From Acetobacter okinawensis JCM 25146 (GTDB lineage: Bacteria > Pseudomonadota > Alphaproteobacteria > Acetobacterales > Acetobacteraceae), in assembly GCF_000613865.1 (NCBI RefSeq), contig NZ_BAJU01000030.1, positions 1 through 33,424 on the forward strand: 33,424 nt of DNA. Direction: 5' to 3'. A program made the translations under genes and the position numbers. The notes beneath the pieces are model-generated. The model had not been told where the DNA came from, ran no database searches, and saw only the letters and a list, made by a program, of their open reading frames with translations. Below are positions 26,557-33,424 of this stretch, one piece after another. Every line of letters begins with the position of its first letter. Positions within the stretch are counted from its first letter, which is position 1.

Positions 26557-27633
26557 TTAAGGCGGTGTTAGCACTTTTGCCCCGGTTCCAAACGCATCTC
26601 CGCGCACGGTTATGGCGCTGGGGGGAACACCCCGTTTGGCAAGTTCCGTGGCAAGGCGGTTGGCACGCAGCAGGCCAAGGCGCACGGCATCGGCCTGATC
26701 CTGAGCGCTCATGGAGGCGGCATCGCCAAACCCGCGAATGCTCAACGGGCCGTGGGGGCTTTTTTGTATCACCTTGTCCAGCGTCTGCTCCTGCCCGCTG
26801 GAGAGCTGGTCGGACTGGGGCAGGAAGTGGAAGGCCGTACCCCGGATATCCGTCAGGTCATAGTTGGGGCGTTTGGCGTCGGGGATATTGGCATCCGTTG
26901 GCACGTCAAAACCGGGGAAGGTGGGAGCCGTGGGCGGGCTTTGCGGTATTTGTGGAATCTGGTCCGGGCGCAGGTCGGGGATATCTGCTTTTTCATGCAC
27001 TTCAGGCATGGCCACTTCGGCTTCCGCCCCCGCTTTTGCCGTGGTGCTGCTGCTCAGCCCGGTTATGCCCGGAAGTGCGGGTTTTGGGGTCTTCAGGGGC
27101 GTGGCCGTGGGCGTGGGGCAGGTGGGGGCGGTGTGTCCGCCGCATCCATGATTGCGCCGTTAACCCCTTCTGGCAGGGTCGGCTGGGTGGTTTTCTGGCC
27201 AGTGCCAGTGCCAGTGCCAGTGCCAGTGCCAGTGCCAGTGCCAGTCGGGCCGGGAGGGGGCGGGATATCGGGGATCATCGTGCCGTTGGCGGCTTCGGTC
27301 CGGTAGGCAAGATTGCGCTCGCGGGCCAGTTGCTCGCTCAGCAGCGCACGGGCCTGTGGGGATGGCACATCGGGGGCCTGTGTGGGGGGTAAGGCCCACT
27401 ATGGGGTAGGGGTCATACTGCCCCGGTGGTGGTGGGCGCTGTGTGGCGATAACCCCACCACGCAGGTCGCGTGTCCATTCCAGCGTTGCGTCTACTGCAT
27501 CGCGGTGTTCGCAGCCTGTTATGGCGCTGCCACAGGCCATAAGAGCGACCATGCGGGCAGCCTGCGCAAAGCGGGTGTGCCGGGGGGTATGGGTCCGGCC
27601 TGTCGGCTTACGCTCCAAGGGGGGCTGCTGCAT
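26557..27633 (-). pseudogene. Proline-rich OmpA-like lipoprotein, two compensating frameshifts
   Basis: Probably an envelope lipoprotein. It reads MQQPPLERK, a hydrophobic segment, then the lipobox ITGC. In three successive frames it continues as EHRDAVDATLEWTRDLRGGVIATQRPPPPGQYDPYPIVGLTP, then SPQARALLSEQLARERNLAYRTEAANGTMIPDIPPPPG with eight Thr-Gly repeats, then a C-terminal OmpA-like, peptidoglycan-binding-type domain (FHFLPQSDQLSSGQEQTLDKV and IRGFGDA to TVRGDAFGTG). The first shift fits one extra base in the G6 run at 27384-27389. The second fits one missing base near the G4 run at about 27115. Together they cancel, giving exactly 358 codons. It is divergent from the ClpP-type gene. No function beyond envelope anchoring can be stated. 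Confidence 0.7.
27198..27245. repeat. Hexanucleotide tandem repeat, eight copies of GCCAGT
   Basis: Eight perfect GCCAGT units lie inside the lipoprotein gene and encode (Thr-Gly)8 on the minus strand. The six-base unit keeps the reading frame, so copy-number changes would lengthen or shorten a linker without breaking the protein. Confidence 0.95.
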
Positions 27634-27639
27634 GGCGAG

Positions 27640-27665
27640 GTGACTGCTCCAAAACCTGATATAAT
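27640..27665 (+). promoter_or_regulatory. Candidate promoter between lipoprotein and ClpP-type genes
   Basis: A perfect TATAAT lies at 27660-27665 in the only A/T-rich stretch of this 124-bp divergent gap, 92 bp before the peptidase start. No good -35 is spaced properly (GTGACT at 27640 is too near), so this is a weak call. The complement may serve the divergent gene. Confidence 0.25.
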
Positions 27666-27757
27666 TTACACCGTACCTTACCCTTTTCCCTCCTCCGTGG
27701 CGAGAGAGCGCATGATTGCCCCTTGGCAGGCACGTTCGGGCAGCGCAGGATAAGGAC

Positions 27758-28440
27758 ATGAACACTGATACGGAACAATGTGCGGAGACAGCAATGACGG
27801 GCCTCTTCTCCCGTAACGCCATCAGGCTGGACGATGAACCGGAAACCCCCGAAACCCCGGAAAAAGAGGAAGGCAAAGCCTCTGGTGCCCCGCAGGGTGA
27901 GCTTGAGCACAAGCTGTTCAAGCAGCGGAAGGTGCTTATTTTTGGTGGCATCAACGACAAGGTCGCGCGCGACGTAACTGGCCGCCTGCTGGCGCTGGCC
28001 GGTGAGTCCGACAAGCCGATTGATGTGTACGTCAACTCCCCCGGCGGGCATGTGGAAAGTGGTGACACAATCCATGACATGATCCGCTTTGTCGATTCGG
28101 TTGCTCCGGTCAACATGATCGGCACGGGTTGGGTGGCATCTGCTGGTGCGCTTATTTTTGCCGCCGGTCACAAGGACCGCCGATTCTGCCTGCCCAACAC
28201 ACGCTTCCTGCTCCACCAGCCATGGGCGGTGTGCGCGGCCCGGCGACTGATATTGATATCGAAGCGCGTGAAATCATTAAAATGCGTGAACGCCTGAACC
28301 ACCTGTTCGCGCGTGAAACCGGACAGGCCTACGAAAAAATCGTCAAGGACACGGACCGTAACTACTGGATGTCCGCAAAAGAGGCGATTGATTACGGTTT
28401 AGTGACCAAGATCATTTCTAAGCTGGGTGATCTGCACTAA
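27758..28440 (+). pseudogene. clpP: ClpP-type serine peptidase subunit, frameshifted
   Basis: ATP-dependent Clp protease proteolytic-subunit family, a cytosolic ring-forming serine peptidase. The catalytic Ser is in [14 protein letters not shown], the His in NTRFLLHQP and the Asp in [38 protein letters not shown] is also typical. After LLHQP the frame breaks, and [35 protein letters not shown] continues in the next frame to 28440. One missing base near 28222 explains this; restored, the protein is 227 residues. The first 40 residues form a Pro/Glu-rich extension ([13 protein letters not shown]) not found in standard ClpP, and the surroundings lack clpX and tig, so this is likely a second, ClpP2-like copy. 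ATG 27758 has AGGA seven bases upstream. Confidence 0.85.
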
Positions 28441-28452
28441 CACGGGGGTATC

Positions 28453-28481
28453 GCCGCCATTTTCCATTGGGGAGTGGCGGC
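28453..28481 (+). terminator. Hairpin after the ClpP-type gene
   Basis: GCCGCCA (28453-28459) pairs with TGGCGGC (28475-28481), and the inner TTTCC pairs with GGGGA through two G-U pairs. It is followed by ATATTTC rather than a clean T-tract, so terminator strength is probably moderate. Confidence 0.55.
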
Positions 28482-28569
28482 ATATTTCAGGTTTATTGGA
28501 CCTTCCGGCGTTCCAGCCACTCAGGGCCGGTTGCACAAAGGGGAGGTCCCCAGATAACGGGTTCCTCAC

Positions 28570-29583
28570 ATGGGTTCTCTGAGCGATATTTATTCCCGTC
28601 TGCCCGAAAGCATGGACGACCTTCCGGCTCCGCCCAATGCAGAGGCTGTGGTTGAGGCGGATTTTCGTGCACGCCACTGGCTGAGCCCCGTCCGTGGGCC
28701 GCTCAAGCCCGGGTCGGACGCGCATAAGCGTGCACTGGCGGAAATGTTCCGCGATACGTTTAATCCCTACAAGCCATCCGTCATTGACTGGCCCAAACTG
28801 GACCCCGAGACCCTGCACCGCGTGACCTCCCTGCCGATCTGGGACATTGCCGTGCAGACCGAGGGCAAGGCCCGCCTGCGCATGGCCGCCTATGCCAATC
28901 TGGTCACGGACCCTGACGTCAAGGACGCCATCTCACGCAATGCGTGGGAAGAAAACCGGCACAAGGAAGTGCTGTCCAAGATGGTGGCGGCCTACAACAT
29001 TCCCATGGCCCCCGAGCCCCCGTATGTTGAGCCAAAAGACGTTGAGTGGGCGTATCTGGTCACCGGCTTTTCGGAATGTGTGGATAGCTTTTTTGCTTTT
29101 GGCATGTTCGAGCTGGCCAAGCGTTCGGGTTACTTCCCCGAAGCGCTGACAGACACGTTCGAGCCGATCATGCAGGAAGAATGCCGCCACATCCTGCTGT
29201 TTGCCAACTGGCTGGCATGGTACCGCGCGGTTATGCCGTGGTGGCGTCGCCCGTTCTTTGAGGCCAAGGTATGGGCTGTCTGGGGCTTTTTGGCCTACGA
29301 GCGCATGAGCCTTGCCCGTACGGTGGATGACAGCGGGCAGGTCCACACGCAGGACAACAACTTTACCGTGACCGGCACCAAGGAAGTGACCAACATCCAG
29401 ATCACCCTGCCCGAGTTCATGGACCTGTGCCTGGAAGAGGACGACCGGCGTTTTGCCGGGTATGACCCCCGTCTGCTCCGCCCGACCACAACCCCCGCCA
29501 TTGCCCGCGTTATCCGTGATGTAGGGCGTGCGTGGGAGTTTGCTTCTGGTATTTTCAAAGCCAATGCCAAAAAGGCTGCCTGA
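28570..29583 (+). CDS. Ferritin-like di-iron domain protein of unknown function
   Basis: A 337-residue soluble protein without signal peptide. It shows the four-helix ligand pattern of ferritin-like di-iron carboxylate proteins: Glu98 (QTEGKAR), E128xxH131 (WEENRHKEV), Glu169 (GFSECVDSFF) and E204xxH207 (MQEECRHILLF). A complete E, ExxH, E, ExxH set implies a bound di-iron centre and possible oxidase or oxygenase chemistry. The region from 210 to 260 is rich in Trp and aromatic residues (FANWLAWYRAVMPWWRRPFF), suggesting membrane or lipid contact. ATG 28570 is the only start after an in-frame stop at 28555, though GGGAGG lies a distant 24 bases upstream. No substrate can be named; relatives are annotated only as ferritin-like. 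Confidence 0.8.
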   Translation: MGSLSDIYSRLPESMDDLPAPPNAEAVVEADFRARHWLSPVRGPLKPGSDAHKRALAEMFRDTFNPYKPSVIDWPKLDPETLHRVTSLPIWDIAVQTEGKARLRMAAYANLVTDPDVKDAISRNAWEENRHKEVLSKMVAAYNIPMAPEPPYVEPKDVEWAYLVTGFSECVDSFFAFGMFELAKRSGYFPEALTDTFEPIMQEECRHILLFANWLAWYRAVMPWWRRPFFEAKVWAVWGFLAYERMSLARTVDDSGQVHTQDNNFTVTGTKEVTNIQITLPEFMDLCLEEDDRRFAGYDPRLLRPTTTPAIARVIRDVGRAWEFASGIFKANAKKAA

Positions 29584-29611
29584 GTTTTTTTGGTAGTCGT
29601 GCATGCGCTGG

Positions 29612-29643
29612 CAGCCTGCCCCGATCTGGGGCAGGCTGTTTTT
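29612..29643 (+). terminator. Rho-independent terminator of the di-iron protein gene
   Basis: CAGCCTGCCCC (29612-29622) and GGGGCAGGCTG (29628-29638) make a perfect 11-bp stem with a GATCT loop, then TTTTTGTTT. This is a strong intrinsic terminator. Confidence 0.93.
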
Positions 29644-29691
29644 GTTTGGAGCGGTATGCGCGGCTTCATGCAGGCCGGGGTGTAAAACACG

Positions 29692-29715
29692 GCGTATGCT
29701 CCCTACCTAATACGC
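29692..29715. promoter_or_regulatory. Dyad upstream of the yghU-like gene, possible operator
   Basis: GCGTAT (29692-29697) and ATACGC (29710-29715) are inverted around 12 bases, 70 bp ahead of the start at 29785. The spacing suits a dimeric regulator. No regulator gene is adjacent and no consensus was recognised. Confidence 0.25.
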
Positions 29716-29784
29716 ATGCTGTGCGGCCCAGAGCGGTTGGGGCCGCACGGTTTTGGTACAGATGATCAGGAACAGGGTAGTGTC

Positions 29785-30654
29785 ATGACCGAGTATTCTC
29801 CCCCACGGGTATGGGTCTGGAACAAAGGCAATGGGGGTGCGTTTGCCAGCACCAACCGCCCGGTGGCTGGCCCCACGCATGAGCAGGCGCTGCCAGTTGG
29901 CAAACATCCGCTGCAACTTTATTCTCTGGCGACCCCGAACGGCGTCAAGGTTACGACCATGCTGGAGGAACTGCTGGCGCTGGGCCACAAGGGGGCGGAA
30001 TACGATGCGTGGCTGATCCGTATTGGGGAGGGGGATCAGTTTGGCAGCGGGTTTGTGCAGATCAACCCGAATTCAAAAATTCCGGCTATGGTGGACCAGA
30101 GCGGGGAACACCCGGTCCGGGTGTTTGAATCCGGCTCCATTCTGCTCTATCTGGCCGAAAAATTTGGAGCGTTCCTGCCTACCGATCATCAGGGCCGCAC
30201 AGAGTGCCTGAACTGGCTGTTCTGGCAAATGGGCAGCGCACCCTATGTGGGTGGCGGCTTTGGGCATTTTTATGCCTATGCCCCCCAAAAGATAGAATAT
30301 GCGATCGATCGTTTTGCCATGGAGACCAAGCGGCAGCTTGATGTGCTCAACCGCAGGCTGGCCCAGAGTGCTTATATTGCAGGGGATGCTTACACCATTG
30401 CCGATATGGCCATTTTGCCGTGGTATGGCTGGCTGGTGGAAGGCTGGCTGTATAATGCGGCAGAGTTTTTGAGCGTGCAGGACTACCCGCATGTGCAACG
30501 CTGGGCCACGGAACTGCTCGCTCGCCCCGCTGTGCAGCGCGGGCGCATGGTCAACCGCACTTTTGGCGACCCCGCCAGTCAGTTGCATGAGCGCCACGAT
30601 GCCAGCGATTTTGCCACCAGAACCGAAGACCGCCTGAACGCCACAAAGTCCTGA
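29785..30654 (+). CDS. yghU: Glutathione S-transferase-like disulfide reductase YghU
   Basis: Cytosolic glutathione-transferase family protein of 289 residues, one longer than E. coli YghU and aligning along its whole length. Matching blocks include GGAFA, NRPVAGPTHEQALPVGKHPLQLYSLATPNG, GAEYDAWLIRIGEGDQFGSGFVQINPNSKIPA, VFESGSILLYLAEKFG, GGGFGHFYAYAP, YTIADMAI and QLHERHDASDF. E. coli YghU binds two glutathiones and acts mainly as a disulfide-bond reductase rather than a classical transferase; this role is inferred here. ATG 29785 has AGGG seven bases upstream; an earlier in-frame ATG at 29716 lacks one and adds no family sequence. Confidence 0.95.
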   Translation: MTEYSPPRVWVWNKGNGGAFASTNRPVAGPTHEQALPVGKHPLQLYSLATPNGVKVTTMLEELLALGHKGAEYDAWLIRIGEGDQFGSGFVQINPNSKIPAMVDQSGEHPVRVFESGSILLYLAEKFGAFLPTDHQGRTECLNWLFWQMGSAPYVGGGFGHFYAYAPQKIEYAIDRFAMETKRQLDVLNRRLAQSAYIAGDAYTIADMAILPWYGWLVEGWLYNAAEFLSVQDYPHVQRWATELLARPAVQRGRMVNRTFGDPASQLHERHDASDFATRTEDRLNATKS

Positions 30655-30661
30655 AGAATGG

Positions 30662-30705
30662 CCACAGGGCAGGCCGCTCCAGTAGGGGCTCTGCCTGCCG
30701 TGTGG
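30662..30705 (+). terminator. Long hairpin after the yghU-like gene
   Basis: CCACA-G-GGCAGGC (30662-30674) pairs with GCCTGCC-G-TGTGG (30693-30705), a 12-bp stem with one symmetric G-G mismatch. It starts eight bases after the stop. GGTTTGC follows rather than a full U-tract, so termination is likely but not certain. Confidence 0.6.
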
Positions 30706-30727
30706 GGTTTGCTGTTACACCCTGTTT

Positions 30728-30753
30728 ATGGTGCGGGTGTCTGCCCGCGCCAT
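30728..30753. terminator. Hairpin after the phnA-like gene
   Basis: ATGGTGCGGG (30728-30737) and CCCGCGCCAT (30744-30753) pair over 10 bp with one G-U, in the gap between convergent genes and 13 bp past the phnA-like stop. There is no T-tract on either side. Confidence 0.4.
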
Positions 30754-30766
30754 AATGTGGGGCTGG

Positions 30767-31120
30767 TCAGGATTTTTTTACAAATTCGGACTTCAGGTTC
30801 ATCGCACCAATGCCGCTGATCTTGCAGGCAATGTTGTGCCCGTCCGAGCCATCAACCAGTTTGATGTTCTTGACCTTGGTGCCACTTTTGACCACCAGTG
30901 ACGACCCTTTGACCTTAAGGTCCTTGGTCACGGTAATGGTGTCACCATCAGCCAGCACATTGCCGTTGGCATCGTGGATAACGCCGGTGTCCCCCGCATC
31001 CGTATCGGCGCTGGTGGAGAGTTCGTTCCATTCATGCGCACATTCGGGGCAGACCCACAGCCCACCGTCCTGATAAATATGCTCACACCCGCATTGCGGA
31101 CAGTTGTGTTGGTCGCTCAT
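30767..31120 (-). CDS. PhnA/YjdM-family zinc-ribbon protein
   Basis: Small cytosolic protein of 117 residues of the PhnA (YjdM) family. The N-terminus is a zinc ribbon with C7xxC10 and C24xxC27 (CPQCGCEHIYQDGGLWVCPEC). It is followed by the conserved HEWN and the C-terminal PhnA domain (DANGNVLADGDTITVTKDLKVKGSSLVVKSGTKVKNIKLVDGSDGHNIACKISGIGAMNLKSEFVKK). Despite the old phosphonate-related name, the family's biochemical role is not established. ATG 31120 is preferred to ATG 31126 because GGGGGG lies six bases before it. That site is buried in a hairpin. It is downstream of the EamA permease on the same strand, 91 bp away. Confidence 0.92.
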   Translation of the reverse strand: MSDQHNCPQCGCEHIYQDGGLWVCPECAHEWNELSTSADTDAGDTGVIHDANGNVLADGDTITVTKDLKVKGSSLVVKSGTKVKNIKLVDGSDGHNIACKISGIGAMNLKSEFVKKS

Positions 31121-31127
31121 GTGCATC

Positions 31128-31148
31128 CCCCCGTGTTACAATCGGGGG
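31128..31148 (-). promoter_or_regulatory. Hairpin burying the phnA-like ribosome-binding site
   Basis: On the minus strand CCCCCG pairs with CGGGGG around a 9-nt loop. The right arm is the G-run that forms the Shine-Dalgarno for ATG 31120. This could limit translation or act as a weak terminator for the upstream permease gene. The pairing is seen; the role is inference. Confidence 0.4.
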
Positions 31149-31211
31149 CAACCTAATACATGCGTCGGTCAATAGAAATAGCGGCAGCGCAGTGCATCAG
31201 TTCAGCGTGGC

Positions 31212-32171
31212 TTATGCGGTGGAGGCGTTTGTGGCCTGTGCCACCGGTTTGCGGTGGGCGCGTACACAAAGCAGCACGCTGAATACGACGCAGCCAAAAG
31301 CCACGGCCTGTGTGCCTGTAGGCATGCGCTGCTCCCATATAAACCCGTAGCAGAGCGAGAACAGGGTTTCGAACAGGATCATCTGCCCGACCAGTGTCAG
31401 CGGGAGGAGCTGATTCATCCTGTTCCACAGCGCATTGCCCGCAATGGAGGCCAGTAGGGCCACCCCGGCGCTGACCAGTGCAAAATTGCTCCATTGCGCC
31501 AGCCCGTGGGTTGTGGGGTCCAGCAGCAGGGCAAGGGGGAGCAGGGCCAGATTCTGCGCGCCTGTTGCAAGCCCGGTCAGCAGGTTCCAGTCATGGGCGG
31601 AGAAATGGCGCTGGCGCACAAGGGCGCGGCTGTTGCCCACAGCATACAGCGTCCAAGACCCAAGGGCGGCTACGGCACAGAGCAGCCCAAAAAAGGGCGC
31701 GCGTGCGACGGAGTGCGTATGCATGGCCTGCCAGCCAATGCAGATCGCCCCCGCCACACAGAGTATGATGGAAGGCAGAAGCTGGCGCAGGGGCAGCGCG
31801 TCCTTGTCACGGCTGCCAACCAGCGTGACCAGCACGGGCAAAAACCCGATGACAAGAGTTGTGGTGGTTATGCCCCCGTTTTTGACCGCGCTGGAAAGCA
31901 GAACATAGTAAGCCGTATTCCCCGCAAAGGAGAGCCAGTTAAGGGTCCACCACGTGCGTAGTGGCACGGTGTGGCTTAAAACCCGCCAGCGTGGGGCAAC
32001 CATGGCGGCAGCAAACAGGCCGTACAGGACGTAACGGCCACAGGCCATTTCCAGCGGTGTAAAACTGCGGATGAGTTCGGGCGCCAAAAAGACCAGCCCC
32101 CACAGAGCACCGGCCCCCATGCCACAGGCAATGCCTTTACCAAGGTTATGGTGCTCGGCCGGATGGTGCAT
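31212..32171 (-). CDS. EamA/DMT-superfamily membrane transporter
   Basis: Inner-membrane protein of 319 residues with about ten hydrophobic helices in two EamA-type halves (GAGALWGLVFLAPELIRSF starting the first, WTLYAVGNSRALV and GNALWNRMNQLLPLTLVGQMILFETLFSLCYGFIWEQRMP in the second). Family members export amino acids or other metabolites; the substrate here is unknown. ATG 32171 precedes the first helix by about 12 residues. It lies 195 bp downstream of pqqE on the same strand, with a long imperfect hairpin between, so co-transcription with the PQQ genes is possible but not shown. Confidence 0.87.
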   Translation of the reverse strand: MHHPAEHHNLGKGIACGMGAGALWGLVFLAPELIRSFTPLEMACGRYVLYGLFAAAMVAPRWRVLSHTVPLRTWWTLNWLSFAGNTAYYVLLSSAVKNGGITTTTLVIGFLPVLVTLVGSRDKDALPLRQLLPSIILCVAGAICIGWQAMHTHSVARAPFFGLLCAVAALGSWTLYAVGNSRALVRQRHFSAHDWNLLTGLATGAQNLALLPLALLLDPTTHGLAQWSNFALVSAGVALLASIAGNALWNRMNQLLPLTLVGQMILFETLFSLCYGFIWEQRMPTGTQAVAFGCVVFSVLLCVRAHRKPVAQATNASTA

Positions 32172-32205
32172 GGTTTATGCCGCCTTGATCGGAATGATGG
32201 GGCCA

Positions 32206-32245
32206 GCTGTTCTGCCGGGTGGGCAAAACCCGAAGGCGGAACAGC
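32206..32245. promoter_or_regulatory. Imperfect long hairpin between pqqE and the EamA gene
   Basis: GCTGTTC (32206-32212) pairs with GAACAGC (32239-32245), continued inward after a mismatch by GC/GC and ACCCG/CGGGT-type pairing. No T-tract follows on either strand, so it is more likely a processing or stability element than an intrinsic terminator. Confidence 0.3.
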
Positions 32246-32366
32246 GGGGAGAGTGTATGTGTATGCCTCTTAGCCACAAGTGCAGGTCCAGCGCAATTTG
32301 GTATGCCGGTGGGCGCGTGGTGCACAGGTGGTTGTGATGCCACGCACGTATAAAAGCCGTTTTGTA

Positions 32367-33424
32367 TCAGGCGTTCCCAAAACGTCTGTAACGGAACGGA
32401 GGGGGTGTTTGCGGGCGGCTGGCAATGGCCTGCGTGACCTGCTGGTGATCGGGGGATTTATGGCACACCGGGTCGGCAGCGCTGGCGTTGCCTGCAAGGG
32501 CCAGCGCCTGACAGCGGCAGCCCCCCCAGTCTTCCTCCTTAAAAGCGCAAGACCGGCAGGGTTCGGGCATCCACTGTGTGCCACGGAAGAGGGTAAAAAT
32601 GGGAGCCTCCTCCCATATGGCGGCCAGCCCCGCATCCCGCACATTGGGGAAAGTGATGTTGGGTATGGTTTCCGCCGCATGGCAGGGCAGAACCTTGCCG
32701 GTAGGGGTAACGTTTAAAAAACGCTGGCCCCACCCGCCCATGCAGGGTTTGGGCCGGTCCTCATAATAATCGGGGGTGACAAAATCTATACTCATGCGCC
32801 CCGCAAGCCTTGTGCGGGCAGCGTTAACGGCCTCGGTCGTGGCGTCAATCTGGGCGCGGTCGGGCAGGAGTGCATCGCGGTTGAGCAGGCCCCAGCCATA
32901 ATACTGGGTATGCGCAATTTCCACCCGCCTTGCCCCCAGTTGCTCGGCCAGTTCCAGCATGGCGGGCACCCGCTCTGCATTCTGGCGGTGGATAACAAAG
33001 TTGAGTGTCAGCGGCAGGCCTTCGTCCGTAATCAGGCGGGCGGCTTCCAGCTTTTTGGCATGGGCACCAGCCATGTTGGCAATACGGTCTGCTGTTGTGG
33101 CCTGTGCGTCCTGGAAGGAGAGCTGGATATGGTCCAGCCCCGCATCAGCCAGTGCGCGCAGGCTATCGGGGCGGATAAGCACGCCTGACGTAATGAGGTT
33201 GGAATACAGGCCCGCTTTGGCCGCATGGCGCACAAGCTCGGGCAGGTCGGGGCGGGCCATTGGCTCCCCGCCGGAAAAATGCACCTGTAACACGCCCATC
33301 TGCGCGGCCTCGTCCAGCACGCGCTGCCATTCCGCCGTACCCAGTTCCTGTGTTCTGGGGTCGAGCATAAGTGGGTTGGAGCAGTAGGGGCATTGCAGGG
33401 GGCAGCGGTGGGTCAGTTCCGCCA
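32367..33424 (-). CDS. pqqE: PQQ biosynthesis radical SAM protein PqqE (5' end outside window)
   Basis: Radical SAM enzyme that links Glu and Tyr side chains in the PqqA precursor peptide, the first carbon-carbon step of pyrroloquinoline quinone synthesis. The visible part is 352 residues, lacking only a short N-terminus. The SAM cluster motif C-PLQ-C-PY-C is at the very edge (about 33383-33404), with HFSGGEPMARPDL following. The C-terminal auxiliary Fe-S cysteines are CMGGWG, LPCHAAET, CRSCAFKEEDWGGCRCQA and DPVCHKS. It ends QTPPPFRYRRFGNA. The remaining pqq genes would lie upstream, beyond the right edge of the window. PQQ is the cofactor of the periplasmic alcohol and sugar dehydrogenases typical of acetic acid bacteria. 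Confidence 0.95.
   Translation of the reverse strand, partial: AELTHRCPLQCPYCSNPLMLDPRTQELGTAEWQRVLDEAAQMGVLQVHFSGGEPMARPDLPELVRHAAKAGLYSNLITSGVLIRPDSLRALADAGLDHIQLSFQDAQATTADRIANMAGAHAKKLEAARLITDEGLPLTLNFVIHRQNAERVPAMLELAEQLGARRVEIAHTQYYGWGLLNRDALLPDRAQIDATTEAVNAARTRLAGRMSIDFVTPDYYEDRPKPCMGGWGQRFLNVTPTGKVLPCHAAETIPNITFPNVRDAGLAAIWEEAPIFTLFRGTQWMPEPCRSCAFKEEDWGGCRCQALALAGNASAADPVCHKSPDHQQVTQAIASRPQTPPPFRYRRFGNA

Noticed and set aside
27198..27245. CRISPR-like or origin-type repeat array
   Set aside because: The units are 6 bp with no spacers and sit within a coding sequence as a Thr-Gly microsatellite.

Overview
The window reads as ordinary chromosomal core DNA of a GC-rich alphaproteobacterium, most likely an acetic acid bacterium (Acetobacteraceae, Acetobacter or a close genus). 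This is inferred from a pqqE gene, a TonB-dependent receptor, an RpoH with the QKKLFFNLR box beside rluD, and a hom-glpX-recJ run. No rRNA, tRNA, CRISPR array, prophage, transposase or plasmid-type gene was seen. About 24 protein-coding loci fill nearly all of the sequence.

Layout. 0.4-4.3 kb (+): an outer-membrane TonB-dependent receptor, then an 8-oxoguanine-deaminase-type amidohydrolase broken by a one-base deletion. 4.35-5.65 kb (-): dctA, a C4-dicarboxylate symporter. 5.9-9.3 kb (+): a LOG-family phosphoribohydrolase, a Pit-type phosphate transporter and a PPK2 polyphosphate kinase. Pit and PPK2 are separated by a clear intrinsic terminator but are linked in theme, phosphate uptake and polyphosphate-nucleotide exchange. 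9.3-13.5 kb (-): polA, a SCO-like protein and a PlsC-like acyltransferase, in that transcription order. 13.7-14.8 kb (-): ilvE. 15.1-16.6 kb (+): selO. 16.6-18.4 kb (-): a FecCD-type permease and its ATPase, overlapping by 4 bp and with no binding-protein gene nearby. 18.6-20.8 kb (+): rluD and rpoH with a 319-bp structured leader between them. 20.9-26.4 kb (-): an AlaC-like aminotransferase (frameshifted), hom, glpX and recJ, tightly packed. 26.6-27.6 kb (-): a proline-rich, OmpA-like lipoprotein gene with an in-frame hexanucleotide repeat and two compensating frameshifts. 27.8-30.7 kb (+): a ClpP-type peptidase (frameshifted), a ferritin-like di-iron protein and a YghU-type glutathione transferase. 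30.8-33.4 kb (-): a PhnA/YjdM zinc-ribbon protein, an EamA/DMT permease and the 3' part of pqqE, which runs off the window.

The most striking feature is the cluster of single-base frame breaks: four loci carry five indels. In each case adding or removing one base restores a normal family protein. Three of the five lie in short G/C runs and four fall between 25.4 and 28.3 kb, so sequencing or assembly error is the first explanation, with strain-level gene decay second. Other points of interest are a predicted multi-hairpin RNA or terminator closed by a perfect 10-bp stem between rpoH and recJ, a 14-bp palindrome in front of the orphan ABC importer, hairpins that bury the ribosome-binding sites of pitA and phnA, a SCO-like protein whose copper-site residues are altered (CX4C, His to Met), and an uncharacterised protein with a complete E/ExxH/E/ExxH di-iron ligand set. 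I found no convincing new multi-gene defence, mobile or biosynthetic system.
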